A DNA stretch of 5,748 nucleotides, taken from assembly GCA_023249205.1 (NCBI GenBank), contig JAHFDC010000071.1:1-5748 (forward strand), written 5' to 3'. A model generated the notes under the pieces. It worked only from the letters and a program-made list of their open reading frames with translations. It made no database searches and was not told where the DNA came from. How positions within the stretch are numbered: the stretch's first letter is position 1; every line of letters begins with the position of its first letter. Below are positions 1 through 5,018 of the stretch, piece by piece. This DNA comes from Candidatus Methylomirabilota bacterium (GTDB lineage Bacteria; Methylomirabilota; Methylomirabilia; Methylomirabilales; JACPAU01). The translations under genes were made by a program, and so were the position numbers.

Positions 1-443
1 GTCACCATCACAGCGTAGACACCCCAGGCGAGAGGCATCACGCCCAGCCGATCCAGCAGGTAGGCCCAGAGGTGGCTCTCCTCGAGGCCGAACACTTGGG
101 GAGGGACCCTGAGGGTCGAAGCGAGAAGGTAGATCGTCAGCGGGACGCCGAACATCTCGGTGAAGAGGGAAATCAGGAAGGCGGTGGTCAATCCCGCGTT
201 TCCCCACTCGGCCCGGCGGCGGGGACGGAGGAACCCCAGAAGGAACGCGCCGAAGAGCCCCGAGGCGAGCAAGACGCCCGGCCAGTTTCCGTACCAGGCC
301 TCGTGGGGAACGGTCTCCATCGTTCCCGGCAGGTGGCGGAGCACCCAGAGGAAGATCAAGAAGCCCACTGCAAGCACTGCGGTCAGGAGCAGAGTCCGTC
401 CGTACCTCCACCACCATTCGTTCCACGGAAGCTGCTTCAGCAC
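1..443 (-). CDS. Isoprenylcysteine carboxyl methyltransferase-like membrane protein (partial, C-terminus beyond left edge)
   Basis: Polytopic membrane protein of the ICMT/phospholipid methyltransferase superfamily, which uses S-adenosylmethionine to methylate a membrane-embedded or lipid-linked substrate; the bacterial substrate is generally unknown. The 147 visible residues contain hydrophobic spans at about 18-36, 55-72 and 86-109. The third carries LFTEMFGVPLTIYLLAS (residues 93-109), very like the block E-M-[YF]-G-[FVI]-P-L-T-I-Y-L-L that marks the bacterial ICMT-like family. The SAM-binding C-terminal helices lie outside the window, so activity cannot be judged. The start is GTG at 443, because an in-frame TGA lies only 3 bases upstream (449-447) and is the stop of the preceding 57-residue gene. 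A purine-rich stretch (AAAAGGGGG) lies inside the end of that gene. Translational coupling is likely. Members of this family often sit beside DUF2933 and metal-resistance genes (family knowledge). Identity is fairly certain, substrate unknown. Confidence 0.85.
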   Translation of the reverse strand, partial: MLKQLPWNEWWWRYGRTLLLTAVLAVGFLIFLWVLRHLPGTMETVPHEAWYGNWPGVLLASGLFGAFLLGFLRPRRRAEWGNAGLTTAFLISLFTEMFGVPLTIYLLASTLRVPPQVFGLEESHLWAYLLDRLGVMPLAWGVYAVMV

Positions 444-446
444 CCC

Positions 447-620
447 TCAAGCCCCCTTTTCTCGCGGCGCGCGGTCCCGGACCTCGGCGAGATACGCCTC
501 GGCGTGATCATCCGAGCAGAACCCCTGTTCTCCCCGTCGAATCTCGGCGACGGTATCCCGTCCGCACATCGGGCAGTAATGCGCGAAGTCCTCCCGGTGC
601 CCGTTGCGGCTCTGCGTCAT
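447..620 (-). CDS. Small free-standing Cys/His metal-binding (TRASH/YHS-like) protein, 57 aa
   Basis: A 57-residue soluble protein with no signal peptide. It is essentially one metal-binding module: Y15-C16-P-M-C19-G, then 15 residues, then F34-C35-S-D-D-H39, followed by an acidic/aromatic helix (AEAYLAEVRDR, residues 40-50). The C-x2-C plus C-x3-H arrangement resembles TRASH/YHS-type treble-clef modules that bind Zn or Cu in metal sensing and trafficking proteins. It is clearly related to the N-terminal module of the 176-residue protein at 1370-840 (HYCPICGHD, FCSEAH, AEVRAR), so it looks like a duplicated stand-alone copy. The start is the ATG at 618-620; no other start codon was found in frame for some distance upstream. 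The ribosome site is weak, since GAGGG directly abuts the ATG. The stop TGA lies 3 bases before the GTG of the ICMT-like gene in the same frame. Gene reality rests on the conserved module; the metal and partner are inferred. Confidence 0.8.
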   Translation of the reverse strand: MTQSRNGHREDFAHYCPMCGRDTVAEIRRGEQGFCSDDHAEAYLAEVRDRAPREKGA

Positions 621-698
621 CCCTCGCGCCGAAGGGTCACTTCCCCGGCATGCCCCCCTGCTTTCCGATTGGCTCTGGACCCCAGAGCCTCCCGACTT

Positions 699-776
699 TC
701 AGGCCGCGCCCCGCCGGCGGAAGGTCAGAAAGAAATAGACGGCTGCAATCGCCAGAATCCACCAGAGATTCTCCAT
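699..776 (-). CDS. 25-aa single-span membrane microprotein
   Basis: A very short gene beginning MENLWWILAIAAVYFF, followed by LTF and a basic tail RRRGAA. It consists of one hydrophobic span (about residues 4-19) and then three arginines, predicting an N-out/C-in transmembrane peptide by the positive-inside rule. It has a good ribosome site: AGAGGAG lies about 7 bases upstream of the ATG. It sits between the DUF2933-like gene (64 bases upstream) and the 57-residue metal-binding gene (78 bases downstream), all on one strand. Tiny proteins with an LWW..L / FF..RR layout occur near metal-resistance and respiratory genes as accessory subunits or stabilisers, but I cannot name a family. It could be chance. 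Shine-Dalgarno quality, topology and operon position argue for a real gene. Confidence 0.6.
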   Translation of the reverse strand: MENLWWILAIAAVYFFLTFRRRGAA

Positions 777-839
777 AGTCTCTCTCCTCTGAACATGCTG
801 CGGATAATACACCCGCTCAGCGGCACCTGGCGAGGCTGC

Positions 840-1370
840 CTATCGGCCAGCATCGTCGCTCGGTTCCCTCGTTTTTGCGTCGGCTCTTGGCCTTCCTCCC
901 CCCGGCTCCTCGCCCCGATGGTCCATGCGCCGCATGCCGCGCATCATGAAGTACATCCCCAGGGGGCAGGCCAGCAAGGCTGCAATGCTCAAGACCGAAG
1001 AGCCGACGGCCGCAAAAGCACCCCCCGTTCCCGCGACCAGCGGAATCAGGGCGAGCAGCAACAGTGCGCCCCCGCAGCACGCCCCCATCTTCAGGAGATT
1101 CCAGGTGCCACCCTTCTTTGGCACCTCAGCAGTCCCCGCGGCCGGGGTCACTCCCCGAGCTGCCTCGGCGGGTGCCGCTTCCCTCGCGCGGACCTCTGCG
1201 GCGAATTCGGCCACATGCGCTTCGGAACAGAAGTGCTCGCCGAACCGGAAGAGGGCCGGGTCCGCCGCGTCGTGGCCGCAGATGGGGCAGTAGTGCCCCG
1301 CGGCCTCGACCTTCACGGGGACAGCGGTGTTTACCTCTGCCGCTTGCACTTTCGGCTTCTTCTCGTCCAT
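840..1370 (-). CDS. Cys/His metal-binding module fused to two-helix DUF2933-like membrane protein, 176 aa
   Basis: N-terminal cytosolic module at residues 26-62: H26-Y-C28-P-I-C31-G-H-D, 16 residues, F47-C48-S-E-A-H52 and an AEVRAR helix, a TRASH/YHS-like C-x2-C / C-x3-H site for Zn or Cu. An Ala/Pro-rich linker (65-85) follows. Next come two membrane helices: about 96-114, starting with the C98-C99 pair in GACCGG, and about 119-143, ending ACPLGMYFMM-RGMRRMDH with C135. The second helix plus a Met/His-rich tail resembles DUF2933 (typically CPLMHLFM followed by H/G/M), small proteins found in copper and mercury resistance loci. The start ATG at 1370 follows GGAGGGAG at ideal spacing; the reading frame stays open further upstream but with no ribosome site and with low-complexity composition. 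The stop is TAG at 842-840. Likely role: membrane-bound metal binding or delivery (inference). The close copy of its N-terminal module two genes downstream is notable. Confidence 0.85.
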   Translation of the reverse strand: MDEKKPKVQAAEVNTAVPVKVEAAGHYCPICGHDAADPALFRFGEHFCSEAHVAEFAAEVRAREAAPAEAARGVTPAAGTAEVPKKGGTWNLLKMGACCGGALLLLALIPLVAGTGGAFAAVGSSVLSIAALLACPLGMYFMMRGMRRMDHRGEEPGGGRPRADAKTREPSDDAGR

Positions 1371-1509
1371 CGGACTCCCTCCATGATACCCCGCCGGCAC
1401 GGGTCTCTGCGTCGAAACTGTGCTCGGCCTGCCCCGTTTGGCGCCCTTCCCCATTGCGTATCGCCTACGCTGGCGCCCGCAGCCGCCGAGGCGGCCGGCG
1501 GATGCGGCC

Positions 1510-1791
1510 CTACCGCTGCCGCCGCCAGGTCTTCCCGCCATCTTCGCTTTTGAAGATCCCCAACGCGGGGGTTCCGAGATACACCAGGTCGGGCCTCGCC
1601 GGATGGACGGCAATCGCGGCGACCGGCACGCCTAATAGCTCCCCCTCTACCTTCCTCCACGTCTTTCCTTCATCCCTGGAAATGTAGAGGCCGCTCCGCA
1701 TCCCGACGTACATGACCTGCGGTTCCCGCGGATTCACGGCGAAGGCGTTCACTCTCTCATTGGTGGGCAGACCGCCCACCGGCTCCCAGCC
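1510..1791 (-). pseudogene. C-terminal fragment of the Asp-box repeat protein, downstream of two in-frame UGA stops
   Basis: After TGA-TTC-TGA (1800-1792) the same reading frame continues with GWEPVGGLPTNERVNAFAVN and two more intact Asp-boxes, SRDEGKTW and SEDGGKTW, ending naturally at TAG (1512-1510) just after the last box. Repeat signatures A-V-[NH]-P and V-[MV]-Y-[VL]-G match those of the upstream part, so this is the continuation of the 2427-1798 gene and not a separate protein. Because both parts are in one frame and the interval between the Asp and Trp of the broken fourth box has the normal length, there is no net frameshift. An independent 89-residue product could start at GTG 1779 (weak GGGAG 3 bases upstream) or by reinitiation, but without a signal peptide it would not be exported. 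It is best read as the orphaned tail of a degraded or mis-sequenced gene; recoding is unlikely. Confidence 0.7.
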
Positions 1792-1797
1792 TCAGAA

Positions 1798-2427
1798 TCA
1801 GTCCATGCTGCGGAAGAGGCCGTCGCTCGTGCCGCCATAGAGGTAGATCCCGCCCATCCCAGTCGGGATGTTCACCGAGAGGAGCGCCCGGACATCAGGG
1901 TTCTCCGGCCCGTCGTCCACCCGGGCCCACCGCCGCCCTGCGTCCAAGGACCGGTAGAGCCCCTTCAGGTCCACCCAGGCGTAGAGCTTCCGGGGATCAT
2001 TCGGGTCCAGCGTCAGCGCATGCACGTCCACCGTCGGCAGCCCCGCCCCGGCGGTGCGCCACCGCCGGCCGCCATCGGTGCTCTTGACCACCCCGAGGTC
2101 GTGGCCGGCCGCGTAGAGGACCTCGGGCTGCTTCGGGTCCACCGCGATCGCCATGACGTCCCGCCCCGGGAACTCACCTTCCGGAGCGGCCTTTGTCCAG
2201 GTCTTGCCCTCGTCGGTGCTCCGGTGCAGTCCATCGTGCGTGCCCATCAGGAGCGTCCCGTCCCGCGGATCTACGGCCAGGGCGTGCAGGTGGTCCATGC
2301 CGGGCCCCGCCGCTCCCTTCCCGTGGGGGTCCATGCCTTCCGCAGCGTCAACGGGTGCGGTCAGCCCCAGCAGGCTAAAGACTGCGGCCCCCAGGACCAG
2401 CGCCTTCCACGCGCGACAACGATCCAT
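1798..2427 (-). CDS. Exported Asp-box (BNR/sortilin-like) repeat protein, N-terminal 209 aa of an interrupted gene
   Basis: Signal peptide: positively charged start (MDRCRAWK), hydrophobic core about 8-24, likely cleavage after the VDA-A region (about 26-29), so envelope or periplasmic. Then come beta-propeller repeats, each with A-[VL]-x-[LV]-DP and an Asp-box S-x-D-x-G-x-x-W: STDEGKTW (70-77), STDGGRRW (116-123), SLDAGRRW (160-167). A fourth starts as S207-M-D209 and is cut by TGA at 1800-1798. The intact gene would be about 305 residues (to 1510) with six boxes, a size suited to a six-bladed propeller. Such proteins are annotated as YCF48-like, exo-alpha-sialidase-like or F510_1955-type glycosylhydrolase; enzymatic activity is rarely shown and I see no catalytic set. 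The start ATG has AAAGGAG 9 bases upstream. It follows the CcdA-like gene by 155 bases. The 209-residue product may be made but would lack half the propeller. Confidence 0.85.
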   Translation of the reverse strand: MDRCRAWKALVLGAAVFSLLGLTAPVDAAEGMDPHGKGAAGPGMDHLHALAVDPRDGTLLMGTHDGLHRSTDEGKTWTKAAPEGEFPGRDVMAIAVDPKQPEVLYAAGHDLGVVKSTDGGRRWRTAGAGLPTVDVHALTLDPNDPRKLYAWVDLKGLYRSLDAGRRWARVDDGPENPDVRALLSVNIPTGMGGIYLYGGTSDGLFRSMD

Positions 2428-2582
2428 CCGTCTCAGCTCCTTTCTGCGCCCTCGGCGAGCGCCACCTCTAGGTCCCTCTTTGAGTCTTCACCTGATTCTC
2501 CCGCCAGCACGCTCCTCTGCCAGGGCTCTCCTGGGCCACCGCGGGACCCCTGCCATCCTGCTCCGTGAGCCACCCCGTCTCC

Positions 2583-3347
2583 TCAGATCCACCAGTATGT
2601 CAGCGTATCGTTGATGCCGGCCACCAGAAAGATGGCGCCGGCGATCGGCGTCAGCAGCCGGTTGAGGCGGCTCATCCGCCGGAGAGAGGTCTCCGCGAGG
2701 GCCGACCCGCCCACCACCAGGCCAACCCCTACCAGGAGCGGGACCGCGGTCCCCGCGGCGAAGATCCCGGGAAACACCCAGCCGACCGGCGACCCCAACG
2801 CCAGGGGGAGCGTCAGCCCGAAAAACAGCCAGAAGAGCGTCGGGCAAAAGGCCAGGGAGAAGACGAAACCCAGGAGAAAGGAGCCGGCCACGCCCCGGCG
2901 GGGGATGCGGGCGGCCAGCCAGGCACTCAGGCGCTGACCGAACTGCGGCTGGCGCGGGAGAAGGCCGAGGAGGGCCAGACCGATCACGATCATCAGAGGC
3001 CCCAGGGCCTTCCGGACGACCTGGATCACCGGAATCGCCGCCGCATTGAGACCGCTCCCCACGCCCCAGGCCAGCATACCAAACCCCGTGTACGCTGCCA
3101 CCTTGCCCAGCGTGTAGGCGCCGGCTGCCCCGATTGGGGCGGTCGGGGGCTCCCCCTCCTTCGAGACGTAGGCCAGGGCGCTCAGGTTTGTGGTGAGCTG
3201 GCAGGGCGCCGTGGAGCCCAGGATCCCGAAGAGCAGGGCGGAGAGGACCGGGGTCTCGATCCGGTCCGCCAGCGCCTGAAACGGCTGGCTGAGGGCCGCG
3301 CTCAGTTGGCTGAGGAAGAGGTACCACTCGGTCATGGCTTCAGCCAT
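2583..3347 (-). CDS. CcdA/DsbD-type transmembrane thiol-disulfide electron carrier, 254 aa
   Basis: Six hydrophobic spans at about 34-58, 76-98, 105-130, 153-180, 188-214 and 232-252. One conserved cysteine sits in the first span (STAPC49QLTTN) and one in the fourth (SLAFC168PTLFW), each beside proline, the signature of CcdA/DsbD membrane domains, which carry reducing equivalents from cytoplasmic thioredoxin to periplasmic thioredoxin-like partners through that cysteine pair. The length matches CcdA and the related DsbD_2/TauE-like group; the latter is the main alternative name. The gene directly upstream (46-base gap) encodes a TlpA-type thioredoxin, the expected partner. Two ATGs lie 12 bases apart (3347 and 3335); I chose 3347 because GGGGTGATC is placed correctly for it. 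The stop is TGA at 2585-2583. Likely use: cytochrome c maturation, or keeping copper-binding thiols reduced. The cysteines support function strongly, the particular client is inferred. Confidence 0.9.
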   Translation of the reverse strand: MAEAMTEWYLFLSQLSAALSQPFQALADRIETPVLSALLFGILGSTAPCQLTTNLSALAYVSKEGEPPTAPIGAAGAYTLGKVAAYTGFGMLAWGVGSGLNAAAIPVIQVVRKALGPLMIVIGLALLGLLPRQPQFGQRLSAWLAARIPRRGVAGSFLLGFVFSLAFCPTLFWLFFGLTLPLALGSPVGWVFPGIFAAGTAVPLLVGVGLVVGGSALAETSLRRMSRLNRLLTPIAGAIFLVAGINDTLTYWWI

Positions 3348-3351
3348 GGCA

Positions 3352-3360
3352 GATCACCCC
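3352..3360 (-). promoter_or_regulatory. Extended ribosome binding site of the CcdA-like gene
   Basis: On the minus strand GGGGTGATC precedes the ATG at 3347 by 4 bases (9 from the GGGG core). It matches the 16S rRNA 3'-end complement GGAGGTGATC at all but one of its nine positions. This decides the start in favour of 3347 over the in-frame ATG at 3335 and suggests efficient initiation of this gene within the cluster. Confidence 0.6.
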
Positions 3361-3393
3361 GCCCCTGGGGGAGGCTTCGCCTCTGCGCGACAG

Positions 3394-4038
3394 TCAGCGC
3401 AGCACCTGCTCAATCAGCCTCCGGGACTCCGGACTGGTCCAGTCCCGGAACCCGGCCTCCCGGGCCCGGATGATCCCTTCCCGATCAATCAGGAAGCTCA
3501 CGGGGATGCCGAAGACCCGGTACCGCCTCGCCACCTCCATCTCGGGGTCAAGCAGCGCCGGGAACGTGAGCTTGAGTTCCTCCATGAACTGCGCCACGCT
3601 TGCCGCCACCACCGGCAGGTGGCCCACATCGATGGAGACCGCGAGGATCTCGAGGCCGCGGCCCTTGTGCTCGCGGTAGGCCTGCTCCATCGTGGGCATT
3701 TCCAGGCGGCAGGGGACGCACCAGGTGGCCCAGAAGTTCAGGAGAACCGCCTGCTTGCCGCGGAAGTGCGCTAGGCGGACCAGACGGCCCTGCACATCCG
3801 GGGCGGTGAAGTCGGGCGCCGCGTGTCCCACCCTCAGCTGGGAGTCCGGGGCCTGGCCCGATTCGAGGGTGACCACCCGGTCCAGGATCTCTCGGGTGGT
3901 GAGACCCGTGACCTCCCCCTGGGGCACCACGGGGAGCGTGTGCCCGCTGAACCGGTTTATGATCACGGCCGTCCCCGCGACCGCCAGCGCGAGCGCCGCG
4001 ATAGCGGCCCAGCGCCCGGGCTGCCCCATGCCCCGCAT
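3394..4038 (-). CDS. Membrane-anchored TlpA/ResA-type thioredoxin, 214 aa
   Basis: Periplasm-facing thiol-disulfide oxidoreductase. A short basic N-terminus and one uncleaved-looking anchor (about 10-27, WAAIAALALAVAGTAVII) are followed by a linker and a thioredoxin fold of the AhpC/TSA-Redoxin type. Seen are the entry motif VGHAAPDFTAPD (70-81), the active site FWATWC107VPC110RLEMP, and the cis-proline loop FGIP179VSFLIDREG typical of TlpA/ResA. These proteins reduce apocytochrome c or other periplasmic disulfides, receiving electrons from CcdA; the CcdA-like gene begins 46 bases downstream. The start ATG at 4038 has AGGAGG 5 bases upstream; an ATG at 4029 is the alternative. The stop is TGA at 3396-3394. 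It follows the Rieske gene by 17 bases, so co-transcription is very likely. The linker between anchor and fold (about 28-69) is longer than in minimal ResA and contains LTTREILDRVVTLESG, perhaps a helix; I assign no function to it. Confidence 0.93.
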   Translation of the reverse strand: MRGMGQPGRWAAIAALALAVAGTAVIINRFSGHTLPVVPQGEVTGLTTREILDRVVTLESGQAPDSQLRVGHAAPDFTAPDVQGRLVRLAHFRGKQAVLLNFWATWCVPCRLEMPTMEQAYREHKGRGLEILAVSIDVGHLPVVAASVAQFMEELKLTFPALLDPEMEVARRYRVFGIPVSFLIDREGIIRAREAGFRDWTSPESRRLIEQVLR

Positions 4039-4055
4039 GCCCCCCTCCTGGCGCC

Positions 4056-4613
4056 CTATACCTTCAGGGTGCTCTGGGGGTATTGCACCGCCGGCGGGAC
4101 CCCCGGGGCCATCCGGAAGACGGCGCTCTTGTCCACGACCAGCTTCCCCTCCGGGGTCCGGACGACCTTGATCCGGTCGAGCGGCCGCGGGGCCGGCCCT
4201 TCGAAGTTCGTCCCGTCCCGCTTGAAGCCGCTCCCGTGGCAGGGGCACTTGAACTTGTTCTCCGCCTTCAGCCAGTTCGGGGTGCACCCCAGGTGGGTGC
4301 AGATGGCGAGGATGGCGTAGAACCCGTCCGCGGTCCGGACGATCCAGACGCGCTTCTCGTTCTTGAACCGCTCGTCCACGATCCCCACCAGGAAGGAGTC
4401 GGCGGACCCGGCGTCAAAGACCGGGTTCGGCTCGAAGAGGACCCGCGGGAACATGAAGCGGGTGAAGGCGAGGAGCACGGTCCCGAGGTAGACCAGGACC
4501 GCCCCCCAGCCGGCCGCGGTGAAGAGGTCCCGCCGGGTCCAGATGGTGTTCGGGCTATCCTCGGGGGGGTCCACGATCGGCTCTCGCTCCCGGACCGGTG
4601 CTCCCTGGGCCAT
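4056..4613 (-). CDS. Rieske 2Fe-2S protein, twin-arginine anchored (bc1/b6f-type), 185 aa
   Basis: Electron-transfer subunit with a Rieske 2Fe-2S cluster. Cluster box 1 is C105-T-H107-L-G-C110 and box 2 is C123-P-C125-H126-G-S. C105, H107, C123 and H126 ligate the irons, and C110-C125 form the stabilising disulfide. The proline loop GPAPRPLDRI (139-148) follows box 2 as in quinol:cytochrome c reductases. The N-terminus carries T-R27-R28-D-L-F before a hydrophobic span (about 34-52), a Tat-type signal anchor, so the cluster domain lies outside the cytoplasmic membrane. The start ATG at 4613 has AAGGGAG 5 bases upstream; upstream codons in the open frame are low complexity. The stop is TAG at 4058-4056. 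It is the first gene of the leftward cluster, followed after 17 bases by the TlpA-like gene. Cytochrome b and c1 genes, normally adjacent, are absent downstream; the upstream neighbour is the divergent corA. It may therefore be an orphan or specialised Rieske (inference). Confidence 0.95.
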   Translation of the reverse strand: MAQGAPVREREPIVDPPEDSPNTIWTRRDLFTAAGWGAVLVYLGTVLLAFTRFMFPRVLFEPNPVFDAGSADSFLVGIVDERFKNEKRVWIVRTADGFYAILAICTHLGCTPNWLKAENKFKCPCHGSGFKRDGTNFEGPAPRPLDRIKVVRTPEGKLVVDKSAVFRMAPGVPPAVQYPQSTLKV

Positions 4614-4839
4614 GCGCGCTCCCTTCGCGGGCCCCACAGCAGGCCGCAGCCACCCCGCCGCGCCAGGGGCCACCCCTCCGTGTCTCTGTCGCGGACCCCC
4701 GACCGGCCGGGGTGAGCCCCGGGGGATGAGACCGCCTGGGTTCCGTGCGATGGAGAAGCCGGATGATCGGGCGGACAACTGCGCGGCTCGCCTGTGCGTG
4801 AACCGGTCGCTCACGCATTCCGCCCGCAGGCCAGCCAAT

Positions 4840-4869
4840 TTCTTAGTCCGAACCCCGGCGATGTGTCAA
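4840..4869 (-). promoter_or_regulatory. Candidate sigma70-type promoter for the leftward Rieske cluster
   Basis: Read on the minus strand, a perfect TTGACA (4869-4864) is followed after 18 bases by TAAGAA (4845-4840), a weak -10 match. The surroundings are relatively AT-rich for this window. Transcription would start near 4833, leaving a leader of roughly 220 bases before the Rieske ATG. That leader contains the 4707-4722 hairpin. The -35 is convincing, the -10 is not; a closer promoter that I cannot recognise is possible. Confidence 0.4.
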
Positions 4870-4954
4870 GGCCAAAAGGTCGGACGGCCGGACGGAAGGC
4901 GCGAAGCGCGCCGCGAGGCGCCGTGAGGGCCGCTCGGGACCGCCGGCGCCGGCC

Positions 4955-4983
4955 TTGATTTACCCCGGGGGGTCGGGTACCCT
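4955..4983 (+). promoter_or_regulatory. Candidate sigma70-type promoter for corA
   Basis: TTGATT (4955-4960), a 17-base spacer, then TACCCT (4978-4983). The -35 matches four of six consensus positions, the -10 matches TA at the start and the final T, and the spacing is ideal. The start site would be near 4990, about 29 bases before the corA ATG. The spacer contains the inverted repeat TACCC-N9-GGGTA (4961-4979), and a 12-base palindrome ends 2 bases upstream of the -35; either could be an operator. Confidence 0.4.
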
Positions 4984-5018
4984 AGCCCGGGCATCCGGCG
5001 CTCAGGGGGGGCCAAGGG

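Larger units (their letters stand above)
4614..5018. other. Divergent intergenic region (405 bases) between the Rieske cluster and corA
   Basis: No convincing gene on either strand: open frames here have no ribosome sites and low-complexity Arg/Gly/Pro translations. The region holds a candidate promoter on each strand (separate entries) and several short inverted repeats. These are CCGGGG-TGAG-CCCCGG at 4707-4722, GGCGCG-AAG-CGCGCC at 4898-4912, the perfect 12-base palindrome GCCGGCGCCGGC at 4942-4953, and TACCC-N9-GGGTA at 4961-4979. In such GC-rich DNA short palindromes arise easily, so they are only candidate operators or RNA hairpins. A run at 4831-4880 is visibly less GC-rich than its surroundings, as expected around a promoter. 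No tRNA, riboswitch or terminator with a T-tract was recognised. Confidence 0.6.

Noticed and set aside
1456..1495. Two small stem-loops (GCGTA-TCGCC-TACGC and GCCGC-CGAG-GCGGC) downstream of the Asp-box gene as a terminator.
   Set aside because: Stems are only 5 bp and no T-tract follows on the minus strand, so an intrinsic terminator cannot be supported; they may be chance or a minor processing site.
72..1553. A 493-codon plus-strand open frame (and shorter nested ones) across the left third.
   Set aside because: It lies antisense to four recognisable minus-strand proteins, its translation is low-complexity Arg/Pro/Gly/Ala with no domain, and long spurious frames are expected in such GC-rich DNA.
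1792..1800. UGA recoding (selenocysteine, or UGA read as glycine or tryptophan) to join the Asp-box halves.
   Set aside because: UGA is the ordinary stop of several neighbouring genes (TlpA-like, CcdA-like, 57-aa and 25-aa genes), UGG is used for Trp throughout, two UGAs lie within three codons, and no selenocysteine role fits an Asp-box.
2488..2556. A 22-residue minus-strand frame (starting MAGVPRWPRR) with GGAG near its ATG, between the CcdA-like and Asp-box genes.
   Set aside because: The peptide is a composition-driven Arg/Ala/Gly string with no hydrophobic span or motif, and a GGAG in this DNA is common. There is not enough to call a gene.
2565..3473. A 302-codon plus-strand frame over the CcdA-like gene, and a 279-codon minus-strand frame (3327-2488) in another register.
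   Set aside because: Both overlap the CcdA-like gene, whose membrane helices and paired cysteines are clear. Their translations are charged, Gly/Pro-rich and featureless.
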